A stretch of 64,000 bases of DNA, from NCBI RefSeq assembly GCF_016592435.1, contig NZ_AP014545.1, positions 3,480,693 to 3,544,692 on the forward strand, read 5' to 3'. Each line of letters opens with the position of its first letter. The first letter of the stretch is position 1. The position numbers were made by a program, and so were the translations under genes. This DNA comes from Amphritea japonica ATCC BAA-1530. GTDB lineage: Bacteria; Pseudomonadota; Gammaproteobacteria; Pseudomonadales; Balneatricaceae. Below the pieces are notes generated by a model that made no database searches, was not told where the DNA came from, and saw only the letters and a list, made by a program, of their open reading frames with translations. Positions 48,356 through 55,906 of the stretch are shown here, piece by piece.

Positions 48356-48679
48356 TTTAAGTTGCGATACCCCTCAGGGTATCGCTCCCTCTCAAACACC
48401 TTTCCAGAGCAGACATATTCGCCCTTAGTCGGCTTGGTTTTCTCCAACTCAACTGCTAAATTCCTATATCGGGTGCAATTTTCTCACACATTACACCTGA
48501 CTGTGCCATATCCCATTGCAGTTACCTTTTGACTATGCTGTACTGCATTGCACAAAAAAATATACTATTAAAAAAACAGCTGCAGAGTGTGCTATATAGG
48601 CTACTGACAGGCCTGGTATCAATCCGTCACGGGGCGTGACTACACTACTGCAGAATTCTCACAAGCAAGAGGAAATATC
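48356..48679. other. 324-base interval between panC and the thiolase gene
   Basis: Contains the panC-end hairpin (48364-48384), an AT-rich stretch, and a second small inverted repeat (GTCAC, GGGGC, GTGAC at 48627-48641) close to the thiolase start. The thiolase promoter should be here, but no convincing -10/-35 pair was picked. No gene seen. Confidence 0.5.
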
Positions 48680-49861
48680 ATGCGTGATGTTGTTATTGTA
48701 GCTGCCGGACGTACGGCTGTAGGTAATTTTAATGGTTCACTGGCATCTGTTGCGGCCAGCGATCTGGGCGCTACGGTTATCAAAGGTCTGCTGGAAAAGT
48801 CCGGCATTCAGGGCAACCAGGTTGATGAGGTTATTCTCGGCCAGGTTTTGACAGCTGGCTGCGGTCAAAACCCTGCTCGCCAGGCAACAATTAATGCAGG
48901 TCTGCCGGTTGAAGTCTCCGCCATGACCATCAACAAAGTCTGTGGTTCAGGTCTGAAAGCGATTCAGCTAGCCACTCAGGCGATCCGCTGCGGCGATGCC
49001 GACATCATCATTGCCGGTGGTCAGGAAAACATGAGCATGTCCGCTCACGTTTTGCCAAACTCTCGTAATGGCGCCCGCATGGGTGACTGGAAGATGGTCG
49101 ACACCATGATCAAAGATGGTCTGTGGGATGCATTCAACGACTATCACATGGGTATCACCACTGAAAACATCGCTGCAAAATACGGTTTCACCCGTGAAGA
49201 GCAGGATGCTTTTGCTGCTGCATCACAGAACAAAGCCGAAGCTGCTCAGAAAGCCGGTAAGTTTGACGACGAAATCATTCCAGTTGTCATCCCTAAGCGT
49301 CGTGGCGACGATGTTGTTTTCGATACAGATGAACAGCCTCGTCACGGAGCTACTGCTGAAGCACTGGGCAAACTACGCCCTGCATTCAAGAAAGACGGTA
49401 CGGTTACAGCAGGTAACGCTTCTACCATCAATGATGGTGCAGCCGCTGTCATTGTCTGCTCTGCAGAAAAAGCAGCTGAGCTGGGTCTTCCTGTACTGGC
49501 AACCATCAAAGCTTATGCCTCTGCTGGTGTTGAGCCATCTATCATGGGTACTGGCCCTATCTGTGCCACTCAAAAGGCACTGGATAAAGCTGGCTGGTCG
49601 GTTTCTGATCTGGAGCTGGTTGAAGCCAACGAAGCATTCGCCGCTCAGGCAATGTCTGTAAACAAAGACCTTGGCTGGGATACCGACATCGTTAACGTTA
49701 ACGGCGGCGCTATCGCTATGGGTCACCCAATTGGTGCTTCAGGTTGTCGTATCTTCGTTTCACTACTGCACGAGATGGCACGTCGCGACGCTAAGAAAGG
49801 TCTGGCTACTCTATGTATCGGTGGTGGCATGGGTACTGCGCTGGCAATCGAGCGTAGCTAA
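48680..49861 (+). CDS. Acetyl-CoA acetyltransferase (thiolase)
   Basis: A 393-residue biosynthetic-type thiolase of the AtoB/PhaA group. Active-site motifs: [14 protein letters not shown] (acylated Cys near residue 89), [19 protein letters not shown] (His) and [13 protein letters not shown] (Cys near the C-terminus). It condenses two acetyl-CoA to acetoacetyl-CoA or cleaves it. No phaB, phaC or fatty-acid genes lie next to it, so pathway cannot be fixed. Ribosome site AAGAGGAAA precedes the ATG. Confidence 0.95.
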   Translation: MRDVVIVAAGRTAVGNFNGSLASVAASDLGATVIKGLLEKSGIQGNQVDEVILGQVLTAGCGQNPARQATINAGLPVEVSAMTINKVCGSGLKAIQLATQAIRCGDADIIIAGGQENMSMSAHVLPNSRNGARMGDWKMVDTMIKDGLWDAFNDYHMGITTENIAAKYGFTREEQDAFAAASQNKAEAAQKAGKFDDEIIPVVIPKRRGDDVVFDTDEQPRHGATAEALGKLRPAFKKDGTVTAGNASTINDGAAAVIVCSAEKAAELGLPVLATIKAYASAGVEPSIMGTGPICATQKALDKAGWSVSDLELVEANEAFAAQAMSVNKDLGWDTDIVNVNGGAIAMGHPIGASGCRIFVSLLHEMARRDAKKGLATLCIGGGMGTALAIERS

Positions 49862-49872
49862 ACCATTGAAAC

Positions 49873-49906
49873 AAAAAAGCCCCGACTGTTAAGTCGGGGC
49901 TTTTTT
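49873..49906. terminator. Bidirectional terminator after the thiolase gene
   Basis: A-run, GCCCCGACT, GTTA, AGTCGGGGC, T-run: a 15-bp-arm hairpin with A and T tails, between convergent thiolase and pterin synthase genes. Confidence 0.95.
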
Positions 49907-49928
49907 ATGCCTGTAAGCTTAATACACA

Positions 49929-50765
49929 TCAGGCAGTAACAATCGCGCCTTTACCGACACCTTCAAAAGCCCTCACCATCACGTCACGCCCGGGATACGC
50001 CGCTTTTACCTGCTCGGCCAAATGACAGGCTATCTGTTCAACCGTGGTTTCCGTTTCGACCAGATAGCAATACTCTGACGGCAGCCGGATTTCAAACTGC
50101 CCCTGCGGCGCATCATACTGATAATGATGTTCTGCGGATGGCTCAGCGATTAAATGATTACGCGTACCAATATAGATATCATGAAAGGTTTCGGCCCACT
50201 GCTGCTCAACCCCCGTATCCCGAACCCCATCGAGAAACACCTCTATCCGTGAACGATGGCCATGCGCAATCCTCTGGCAGTTGCCGTCATGCTGCTGTAG
50301 CCCGTGGCTATAATGATAGAATGCACCACTAATCGCTTCAGGCACAAAGCTTATCTCCAGCCCTTTCACTTCTTCAGGAAATAGCTCCAGCAGTCGATCC
50401 TTACACCAGGCGGCCAGGCTGGTTTCAGTAACCTGCTCCAGCTCCACCAGCACAATTGCCTGTTCAGGGGAGCGACAAAAAAACTCCCCCCCGTCAGGAT
50501 AGCGCCAATTAACCGTTGTCTCAGCACTCTGATGATCGATCTGCAAATCAGCCATGCCTGTCGGCACCACCAACGCATGATCAATGCAGTCATCAAACCA
50601 CTGCTTCACCGCTTTTTTAACAATACCGAAATCACAAATCATGCCCTGATCATTCAAACTGCCATCCAGCACCAGCTGAACCAACCAGGACTCTCCCAGC
50701 AGGCCTCTCTGAGGATGCAGGTAAGAGAAATCAACGTTCGTCAGGTTATCTACAAAAAGCTTCAC
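49929..50765 (-). CDS. Tandem-domain 6-pyruvoyl/6-carboxy-tetrahydropterin synthase homologue
   Basis: A 278-residue protein built of two PTPS-like domains (about residues 1-145 and 146-278), twice the size of a normal QueD. The C-half has the zinc and Cys region: His154, Cys163, and HGH at 168-170. It also has ETTVEQIA, the counterpart of the QueD N-x-T-x-E-N helix, and Glu268. Its Asp-His dyad is replaced by Asn203-His204. The N-half lacks the zinc HxH but keeps Asp62-His63 in CIDHALVV and Glu143. The halves could complement to one active site, as the dyad acts across a subunit interface in known PTPS. Function may be queuosine or other pterin synthesis. Confidence 0.8.
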   Translation of the reverse strand: MKLFVDNLTNVDFSYLHPQRGLLGESWLVQLVLDGSLNDQGMICDFGIVKKAVKQWFDDCIDHALVVPTGMADLQIDHQSAETTVNWRYPDGGEFFCRSPEQAIVLVELEQVTETSLAAWCKDRLLELFPEEVKGLEISFVPEAISGAFYHYSHGLQQHDGNCQRIAHGHRSRIEVFLDGVRDTGVEQQWAETFHDIYIGTRNHLIAEPSAEHHYQYDAPQGQFEIRLPSEYCYLVETETTVEQIACHLAEQVKAAYPGRDVMVRAFEGVGKGAIVTA

Positions 50766-50894
50766 AGGCAGTCACACAGTTAATTACAGGGAGCGATTAT
50801 ATTCGCGGCGTTATATTAGCTGATTACCGACTCTATTGCATTCCAGCCGGTAACGGTATACTAGCTCTTTTTCACAACAGGCAGATGAATTTCA

Positions 50895-51587
50895 ATGCGA
50901 CTGGATAAATATCTGAGTCAGGCAACCGGCTTACCCCGCAGTCTTATTAAGCGACAGATTAAATGCAAAAATGTCGAGGTAAACAAGCAGGTCATTCAAG
51001 ACCATGGCTACAAAGTGCTTGCCGATGACCAGGTACTGCTGGAGGGACGTGAAATAATGGCGCCCGGCCCAAAATATCTAATGCTGAATAAGCCACAAGG
51101 TACAATCTGCGCAACGGAAGACAGCGAGCACCCAACCGTGATCGACCTGCTTGAACTTGAAAGCATTCGCGACCTGCACCCCGCTGGCCGACTCGATATC
51201 GACACCACGGGATTGGTACTTATCACCAATGATGGCCAGTGGTCTCATCGGGTAACTTCACCGAAGCATCGTTGCGATAAAGTGTATTTTGTCACCACCG
51301 CAGAACCGATCACCGATGATTATCCAGAGCAGTTTGCCAACGGCATCGAGCTACGTAATGAAGAGAAGCCTACACTCCCCGCTGAGCTTGAAATTTTGTC
51401 AGAAACAAGCGCCCGCGTTACGCTGCAAGAGGGCCGCTATCACCAGGTTAAGCGTATGTTTGCTGCACTGGGGAATAGGGTAATTGGGCTACACAGACAT
51501 CAGGTGGGTGAAATCGCCCTGGACGAAACACTGGAACCTGGTGAATTCCGGTTTCTGACCGAGCAGGAGGTCGCTTCAGTCAAATGA
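50895..51587 (+). CDS. rsuA: 16S rRNA pseudouridine(516) synthase
   Basis: A 230-residue RsuA-type pseudouridine synthase, nearly the 231 of E. coli. The S4 domain is at the N-terminus (MRLDKYLSQATGLPRSLIKR). The catalytic loop is HPAGRLDIDTTGLVLITNDG with Asp101, and the C-terminal GRYHQVKRMFAALGN motif is typical. It isomerises U516 in the 30S subunit. Its end overlaps the rsmC start by 4 bases. Confidence 0.92.
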   Translation: MRLDKYLSQATGLPRSLIKRQIKCKNVEVNKQVIQDHGYKVLADDQVLLEGREIMAPGPKYLMLNKPQGTICATEDSEHPTVIDLLELESIRDLHPAGRLDIDTTGLVLITNDGQWSHRVTSPKHRCDKVYFVTTAEPITDDYPEQFANGIELRNEEKPTLPAELEILSETSARVTLQEGRYHQVKRMFAALGNRVIGLHRHQVGEIALDETLEPGEFRFLTEQEVASVK

Positions 51588-52627
51588 GTGATATTGCGTT
51601 TACATTATTGAAACCTGAACTGGACAATGCGTCTGGAACCGCTCTCTGGATTGCCGATGAGAATTTACTCAACCAGACAAGCCAGGTAAACCCCGACGTT
51701 ATGGTGATCACCAATCGCTTTGATCTGTGCCAACAACTGAAGGATGCCAGCTGGCAAGCCACTTTCTCCGATTTTGATTTTAGCCACTACAACGATCACA
51801 GTGTCGATAAGATGCTCTATCGAATATCAAAAGAGAAACCTGTGGTACATCACGTTATCAATCAGGCGATCCGTATTCTCAAACCTGGCGGCCAACTCTG
51901 TATTTCCGGTCTTAAAAACGAAGGCATTAAAACCTATCTGGATAAAGCTAAAAAACTCTTTGCCGGACAGATTGAGTTAGTAAAGGCCGACAAAAACACC
52001 TGGATGGGCATTCTCAGTTCCCCGGGAAAGGCCGATACTGATTTTTTGGAAGACCAGAATTATACCGAGCTTCGGGAAGTCGCGACCGATAGCAACTTCA
52101 GCTATATCAGTAAACCTGGGGTCTACGGCTGGAACAAAATAGACAAAGGCAGTGCTTACCTTATTGAGGAGCTGGAGCTATTTCTGGAGCGTTTACCCAC
52201 GCCTCCAGAATCCGTGCTGGATCTGGGCTGTGGATACGGCTATCTGTCACTTAACTGCTCAACCCTGGATGCAAAAATAACCGCGACTGATAATAATTCT
52301 GCAGCATTGCGACTGTGCAAGGAAAATCTGGCGCAACAGGGAGTGGAAGCGGACGTCATCGCCGCGGACTGCGCCGAAGGCATACGTGAAAAATTCTCAC
52401 TCATTGTCTGTAACCCGCCATTTCATCAGGGCTTCAGTGTCGAAGGGGATATGACCGATCGATTTCTGAATGCAGCCCGACGCAGGCTCCAGGCTAATGG
52501 GATCGCCTGTTTTGTGGTTAATCTACACATACCACTGGAACGTAAAGCCCTTAACCTGTTTGACAGCATTGAAACCATTGCCGCCAATGGCAGCTTTAAA
52601 TTAGTACTGCTGGCCCAGCCGCAATAA
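51584..52627 (+). CDS. rsmC: 16S rRNA (guanine-1207-N2) methyltransferase
   Basis: A 347-residue protein with the two-domain structure of RsmC: an N-terminal degenerate methyltransferase domain (about residues 1-160) and a catalytic C-terminal domain. The latter has SAM motif VLDLGCGYGYLS (near residue 212) and the N-PP-F/Y motif VCNPPFHQG. It methylates G1207 of 16S rRNA. Translation is coupled to rsuA by a 4-base overlap, an rRNA-modification pair. Confidence 0.92.
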   Translation: MSDIAFTLLKPELDNASGTALWIADENLLNQTSQVNPDVMVITNRFDLCQQLKDASWQATFSDFDFSHYNDHSVDKMLYRISKEKPVVHHVINQAIRILKPGGQLCISGLKNEGIKTYLDKAKKLFAGQIELVKADKNTWMGILSSPGKADTDFLEDQNYTELREVATDSNFSYISKPGVYGWNKIDKGSAYLIEELELFLERLPTPPESVLDLGCGYGYLSLNCSTLDAKITATDNNSAALRLCKENLAQQGVEADVIAADCAEGIREKFSLIVCNPPFHQGFSVEGDMTDRFLNAARRRLQANGIACFVVNLHIPLERKALNLFDSIETIAANGSFKLVLLAQPQ

Positions 52628-52648
52628 CACTATTTTTACGGAGCCTTT

Positions 52649-53332
52649 ATGGTCCCTTTATATTTGAAACAAACATGGTTCTTTTTCCGCGCCAACCTGA
52701 TTCCGATTATGCGGATTCAATTGCCGTTCATCATCCTGATTACAATCATCAGCATGAGCGCGACACAATCAATAGATCCTGAAAACCCGCAGATAAATAA
52801 CTCATTTATGATGTTTTATCTTGCCAGCCTGATCTTTCTGCCTATCTATGTTGGCGCCACCATCGCCTACCTCGAATCAGTGGTCAATGATCAACCTATC
52901 AACACCATCGAGGCCCTGAAAGCAGGCCTCAGCCGTTGGTGGCCACTACTGATTACCAAAATGCTGGGGGCGTTTGGCATAGTCATCGGCCTGTTTCTGT
53001 TCTTTATTCCCGGTATCTATGTACTAATTCGCTTTGCCTTTTCCGAATATCACAGTGTAATAGAAAAGAACAATCCGACTGACGCGCTTAAAAACAGCTG
53101 GGACGATACTTCGGAATACTTCTGGCCACTCGTCAACGGTCTGGCGGTACTCTTTGTCATACTACTGGGTAGCAACCTGCTACTTGAAGCACTCTTGCAG
53201 AGCATGGGTATAGAGTCGTTATTATTCCGCAGCCTGTTAGACATCGTATTCGGCTTTCTCAACTGCCTGTACACGGTTTATGGGTTTCGTCTTTATTGTG
53301 TGATGCGGGAAGGCCCTGCGGAGCAGGGCTAG
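52649..53332 (+). CDS. YciC/UPF0259-like polytopic membrane protein
   Basis: A 227-residue protein with about six helices. Segments such as FLFFIPGIYVLIRFAFSEYHSVIEKNNPTDALKNSWDDT resemble the family around YciC. Function is unknown, although YciC-type proteins are linked to envelope homeostasis. Oddity: its last six codons and stop (GPAEQG) are formed by the first palindrome of the CTAGA-linked hairpin array that follows, so the C-terminus may have been replaced or extended by that element. Confidence 0.75.
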   Translation: MVPLYLKQTWFFFRANLIPIMRIQLPFIILITIISMSATQSIDPENPQINNSFMMFYLASLIFLPIYVGATIAYLESVVNDQPINTIEALKAGLSRWWPLLITKMLGAFGIVIGLFLFFIPGIYVLIRFAFSEYHSVIEKNNPTDALKNSWDDTSEYFWPLVNGLAVLFVILLGSNLLLEALLQSMGIESLLFRSLLDIVFGFLNCLYTVYGFRLYCVMREGPAEQG

Positions 53333-53410
53333 ACCGCCGCTGCGCGGCTAGCTAGACAGCGCTTCGCGCCTTGCGAGTGGCTAGAGCGGAAAACTGCGTT
53401 TTCCTGCTAG
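53313..53410. repeat. Tandem array of triloop palindromes joined by CTAGA linkers
   Basis: Four palindromes, each with a 3-base loop, stand in a row. They are GCCCTGC/GGA/GCAGGGC (53313-53329), GCCGC/TGC/GCGGC (53336-53348), GCGC/TTC/GCGC (53359-53369) and GGAAAAC/TGC/GTTTTCC (53388-53404). Each is followed by TAGA or CTAG and the block ends in CTAGA. The stems differ in sequence but share architecture. They overlap the end of the YciC-like gene and precede a terminator. They are not standard REP or ERIC elements that I recognise. Confidence 0.8.
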
Positions 53411-53424
53411 AAAGAGCAAAAGAT

Positions 53425-53457
53425 AAAAGCCGTAGAGTTATCACCTACGGCTTTTTT
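53425..53457. terminator. Bidirectional terminator between the YciC-like and nuclease-like genes
   Basis: AAAAGCCGTAG, a 9-base loop, CTACGGCTTTT followed by T on the plus strand; on the minus strand the mirrored TTTT also follows. It separates convergent genes. Confidence 0.85.
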
Positions 53458-53465
53458 ATAACCGC

Positions 53466-53867
53466 TCAGTCTATTGTATGAAGAACCTTTAAAAATTGCG
53501 TCCGGCTATTTGCCTCAAAACGAATATGCTCATCATGATTCAAAGGCCTTTTTTTATCTGAAAATGCTGGAGCAATTACTCCCCATGTCGAGTTTCTAGC
53601 AAAATAGATCACATAATCGACATTACTCTCTTCCCACTTATTGTCGACAACGTGATCTTCACCTGAAGCTTCGACCGTTTTTATTTGGATTCTAAAATAG
53701 CTAGGCCCATCAGAAATAAGGATGTCGGTTTGATGACCATTATCCAGAACAGGAGTGAACACCTGCCAGCCATCATACATAAGCCAGCTAATGACCATAC
53801 TTTCATAACTCATATTTTTAAGCGTTTGATGTGTATGGGGTTTTGTTTGAGTTAGTCTTCTAGGCAT
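53466..53867 (-). CDS. PD-(D/E)XK nuclease-like protein (133 aa), solitary
   Basis: A compact single domain. The order Glu22, Asp48 (in GHQTDILI) and Gln61-x-Lys63 (FRIQIKT) reproduces the PD-(D/E)XK catalytic pattern with a Gln variant, resembling the PDDEXK_5 group that includes intron-encoded endonucleases. Substrate unknown. The start ATG at 53867 has AGGAAG in front. The coding sequence is visibly more AT-rich than its neighbours, which hints at transfer. It stands alone between hairpin elements. Two CTTTTCATGCA direct repeats lie in its upstream region. Confidence 0.65.
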   Translation of the reverse strand: MPRRLTQTKPHTHQTLKNMSYESMVISWLMYDGWQVFTPVLDNGHQTDILISDGPSYFRIQIKTVEASGEDHVVDNKWEESNVDYVIYFARNSTWGVIAPAFSDKKRPLNHDEHIRFEANSRTQFLKVLHTID

Positions 53868-53940
53868 AACTTCCTCTCCATGCTTAAGCTACAACAATCA
53901 CATAACAACTAACGATAAAAACCTAATACTCTGGTAACAA

Positions 53941-53972
53941 CTTTTCATGCACCGAACCAAGCTTTTCATGCA
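53941..53972. promoter_or_regulatory. Direct repeat CTTTTCATGCA x2, candidate operator
   Basis: The 11-mer CTTTTCATGCA occurs at 53941-53951 and 53962-53972, exactly 21 bases apart (two helical turns). It lies 75-105 bases upstream of the nuclease-like gene start and after the thioredoxin stop. The same-face spacing is typical of a dimeric regulator site. Confidence 0.4.
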
Positions 53973-54007
53973 GGTTGTCACACTCTAGATAAGAAGGTCC
54001 TTTCAAG

Positions 54008-54553
54008 CTACTCACGCAGCAGCCCGCGAATATCTCGCTCGATCGCCCTTGCCTGCTCTGATCCTGCATGCGTCTCGCCTATATAAATCGATCGGACCAG
54101 GCCCTGCTTATCGATCAGATAAAAGGTCGGCCAGTATTTATTGCCCATCATCTGCCAGTAGGTGAAGTCGTTATCCATCATCACCGGGTGATGCAGCTTA
54201 AATTCATCGATCTTGGCCTCTACATTAGCCCTGACACGCTCATGTGCGAATTCCGGCGTGTGTATACCAATTACCGTAAACGCCTCATCAGCCAGCTTCT
54301 GCTCAAGCTCACCCATCCATGGAAAAGAGCGATAACAATTCCAGCAATCAAACGTCCAGAAGTCCAGCATCACCACTGTACCCCGTAACTCTTTTAAGGA
54401 TAGCGGCGGGCTATTCAACCAACTGTCTGTACCAGCCTGCGTAAACTCAGGTGCAGGTAGCGAAGTTTGTAGTTTCCCCGCGTTCGCACTGAAGCTTAGC
54501 CCAAGACCCACAAATAACACCACAAAGGTGCGGATAAACCCGTTCATAGACAT
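54008..54553 (-). CDS. Secreted TlpA/DipZ-type thioredoxin
   Basis: A 181-residue exported thioredoxin-like protein. The signal peptide (FIRTFVVLFVGLGLSFSANA, cut after about residue 25) precedes a redoxin domain with the active site CWNC in DFWTFDCWNCYRSFPWM (near residues 70-73). A cis-Pro region WPTFYLID follows near residue 143. The DFWTxxCxNC wording resembles the C-terminal domain of DipZ or mycobacterial-type redoxins. It likely works in periplasmic thiol reduction; the partner is unknown. Confidence 0.82.
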   Translation of the reverse strand: MSMNGFIRTFVVLFVGLGLSFSANAGKLQTSLPAPEFTQAGTDSWLNSPPLSLKELRGTVVMLDFWTFDCWNCYRSFPWMGELEQKLADEAFTVIGIHTPEFAHERVRANVEAKIDEFKLHHPVMMDNDFTYWQMMGNKYWPTFYLIDKQGLVRSIYIGETHAGSEQARAIERDIRGLLRE

Positions 54554-54615
54554 CTCCCGTTCTTTGTTAAGACCTCCTCCGCCACCTCAGGTTCATATGC
54601 ACCTTGGTGAAGAAG

Positions 54616-54690
54616 GTTTTTTCTAGCCACTAACAAGGAGCAAAGCACTGTCTAGCAAGTGACGAAGTCACATCTAACAACTACGGCTCT
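54616..54690. repeat. Diverged palindromic element, copy A
   Basis: About 75 bases: T-run and CTAGCCACTAACAAGGAGC at the start, then GTGAC/GAA/GTCAC (54659-54671), then a CTACGGCTCTT-like tail. A 22-base core (54655-54676) is identical to copy B. The GAA triloop and adjacent CTAG echo the array at 53313-53410. Confidence 0.7.
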
Positions 54691-54851
54691 TATCCCCAGA
54701 TTAGCCGGCATAAGCCTGTGCATAACATTGGGACAACCTTCCTAAGCCCCATCATTGCTAGGACTCAGAATATCGAGTTATAAATGAGCAGCTAGTATGC
54801 GGGATTGGAAACCCCACCTCAGAGAATCACTTTCCGATGCTTTTATAAATG

Positions 54852-54925
54852 CTTTTTCTAACCAGTAGCATGTGTGAAGCGCCGTTCCGGCAAGTGACGA
54901 AGTCACATCTAGCTACAGCTCTTCA
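54852..54925. repeat. Diverged palindromic element, copy B
   Basis: Second copy, same order: T-run with CTAACCAGTAGC, then GTGAC/GAA/GTCAC (54894-54906), then CTACAGCTCTT. Core 54890-54911 is identical to copy A; flanks are diverged. The remaining sequence between the copies (54691-54851) shows no gene. Confidence 0.7.
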
Positions 54926-54960
54926 GATAATAGTTGCATTCACACGCCATTTAATCATAA

Positions 54961-54975
54961 TGAGAATCATTATCA
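54961..54975 (+). promoter_or_regulatory. Fur box ahead of the 54998 gene
   Basis: TGAGAAT-C-ATTATCA fits the 7-1-7 Fur consensus TGATAAT-N-ATTATCA with one mismatch. It lies 22 bases before the ATG, where bound Fur-Fe would block transcription, so the gene should be induced by iron limitation. Confidence 0.8.
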
Positions 54976-54997
54976 TTAAATATTAAGGAATGAAACA

Positions 54998-55348
54998 ATG
55001 GGGTCACTCAGAATCGATGCCTGGTTAGAACGCAGGGAACCAGTTATAAAATTACACAGCGGCGTGTCTGACAGCCTGATTGCCGAGTGGCATGGCAGTG
55101 CCGTGATCGAATTATTAGAACAGGGCATTGTGACCCATGAAGAGATGCTTTCAAATGATCATAACAGGCAGCAGCAGGCAGCCCATGAACTACTGCTCAA
55201 CGCTTGTGCAAACTCACTTTGCAGCCGAAACGGCCCACAATGCTTTAACTGTATAACCGGGCGCCTGCTACGCGCACTGGCCCACAGTGACAGCTCTGCA
55301 GATCAACCTTCAGTCGCAGGGCTGGAACTGTATAAAGCAGTCGTTTAA
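54998..55348 (+). CDS. Fur-controlled four-cysteine protein of unknown function (116 aa)
   Basis: A soluble 116-residue protein. Cysteines at 70, 75, 82 and 85 form a C-x4-C-x6-C-x2-C set in the second half; a helical N-terminal half contains LHSGVSDSLIAEWHG. Such clusters often bind zinc or an iron-sulfur centre, but no family was recognised. The Fur box ahead points to a role in iron limitation. ATG at 54998 has AAGGA 9 bases upstream. It overlaps the end of creA by 4 bases, convergently. Confidence 0.7.
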   Translation: MGSLRIDAWLERREPVIKLHSGVSDSLIAEWHGSAVIELLEQGIVTHEEMLSNDHNRQQQAAHELLLNACANSLCSRNGPQCFNCITGRLLRALAHSDSSADQPSVAGLELYKAVV

Positions 55349-55815
55349 TTAGTGGGGGAAAATACCTTCTGGTACGCCGAGGTGCCCCATAATGGAACAG
55401 TGGAAAGACTGTGTTTATAACTTCCATTGATCTCTTTGGTCGAATAAGACAAGTACATCAGTGTCTGGGACTCAGGATCTAAAATACGCCTGATTTTCAT
55501 CGTTTTAAAGAAAACACTTTTAGACTTCCTAAAGACCACCTCTCCATCTTTCGAGCGGTCTATCGACGCGATCATATCCGGAGAGATTATGCCGGTCTGA
55601 CGGCAAGCAATTGAGGAGTCGCTGGGGTCAGAAAAGTCCAGATCCGCTTCGATACTGGCCACATGACAGGTAACACCTGGAATTTTCGGGTCGACCAGAA
55701 CATTCAGTTTAATATCCTTAGTCGTTAACATACCCAGGGACACATCACCGACCTCATCACCGCTACAGCCGGTCAGAAATAATACCAACCCACCTATCAA
55801 TACGCTCTTTAACAT
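55345..55815 (-). CDS. creA: CreA family periplasmic protein, lipoprotein form
   Basis: A 156-residue protein with lipobox LTGC (Cys near residue 17), then a CreA domain. Recognised segments are KIPGVTCHVASIEADLDF, SSIACRQTG, GEVVFRKSKSVFFKTMKIRRILDPESQTLMYLSYSTK and the end AVPLWG-like stretch. The two Cys in TCHV and IACR correspond to those of E. coli CreA, where they probably form a disulfide. E. coli CreA has a cleaved signal instead of a lipid anchor. Function unknown; envelope location. Confidence 0.85.
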   Translation of the reverse strand: MLKSVLIGGLVLFLTGCSGDEVGDVSLGMLTTKDIKLNVLVDPKIPGVTCHVASIEADLDFSDPSDSSIACRQTGIISPDMIASIDRSKDGEVVFRKSKSVFFKTMKIRRILDPESQTLMYLSYSTKEINGSYKHSLSTVPLWGTSAYQKVFSPTN

Positions 55816-55860
55816 CAGTCCTGCCTCTCATTTCATGTTTCAACACAACCCGCAGTCACA

Positions 55861-55888
55861 AAAAAGCCCCGCATCAGCGGGGCTTTTT
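55861..55888 (-). terminator. Terminator of pnp
   Basis: AAAAAGCCCCG, short loop, CGGGGCTTTTT; on the minus strand it ends in a T run, just after the pnp stop codon. Confidence 0.9.
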
Positions 55889-55906
55889 CAATGAACCAAA
55901 ACGAGT

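Noticed and set aside
53313-53457. Possible integron attC or transposon end
   Set aside because: No RYYYAAC core sites, no integrase or transposase and no target-site duplication seen; the structure is a row of separate short palindromes.
54655-54911. Possible two-repeat CRISPR-like array (22-base identical cores)
   Set aside because: Only two copies 235 bases apart, no regular spacers and no cas genes; the cores are short triloop palindromes with diverged flanks.
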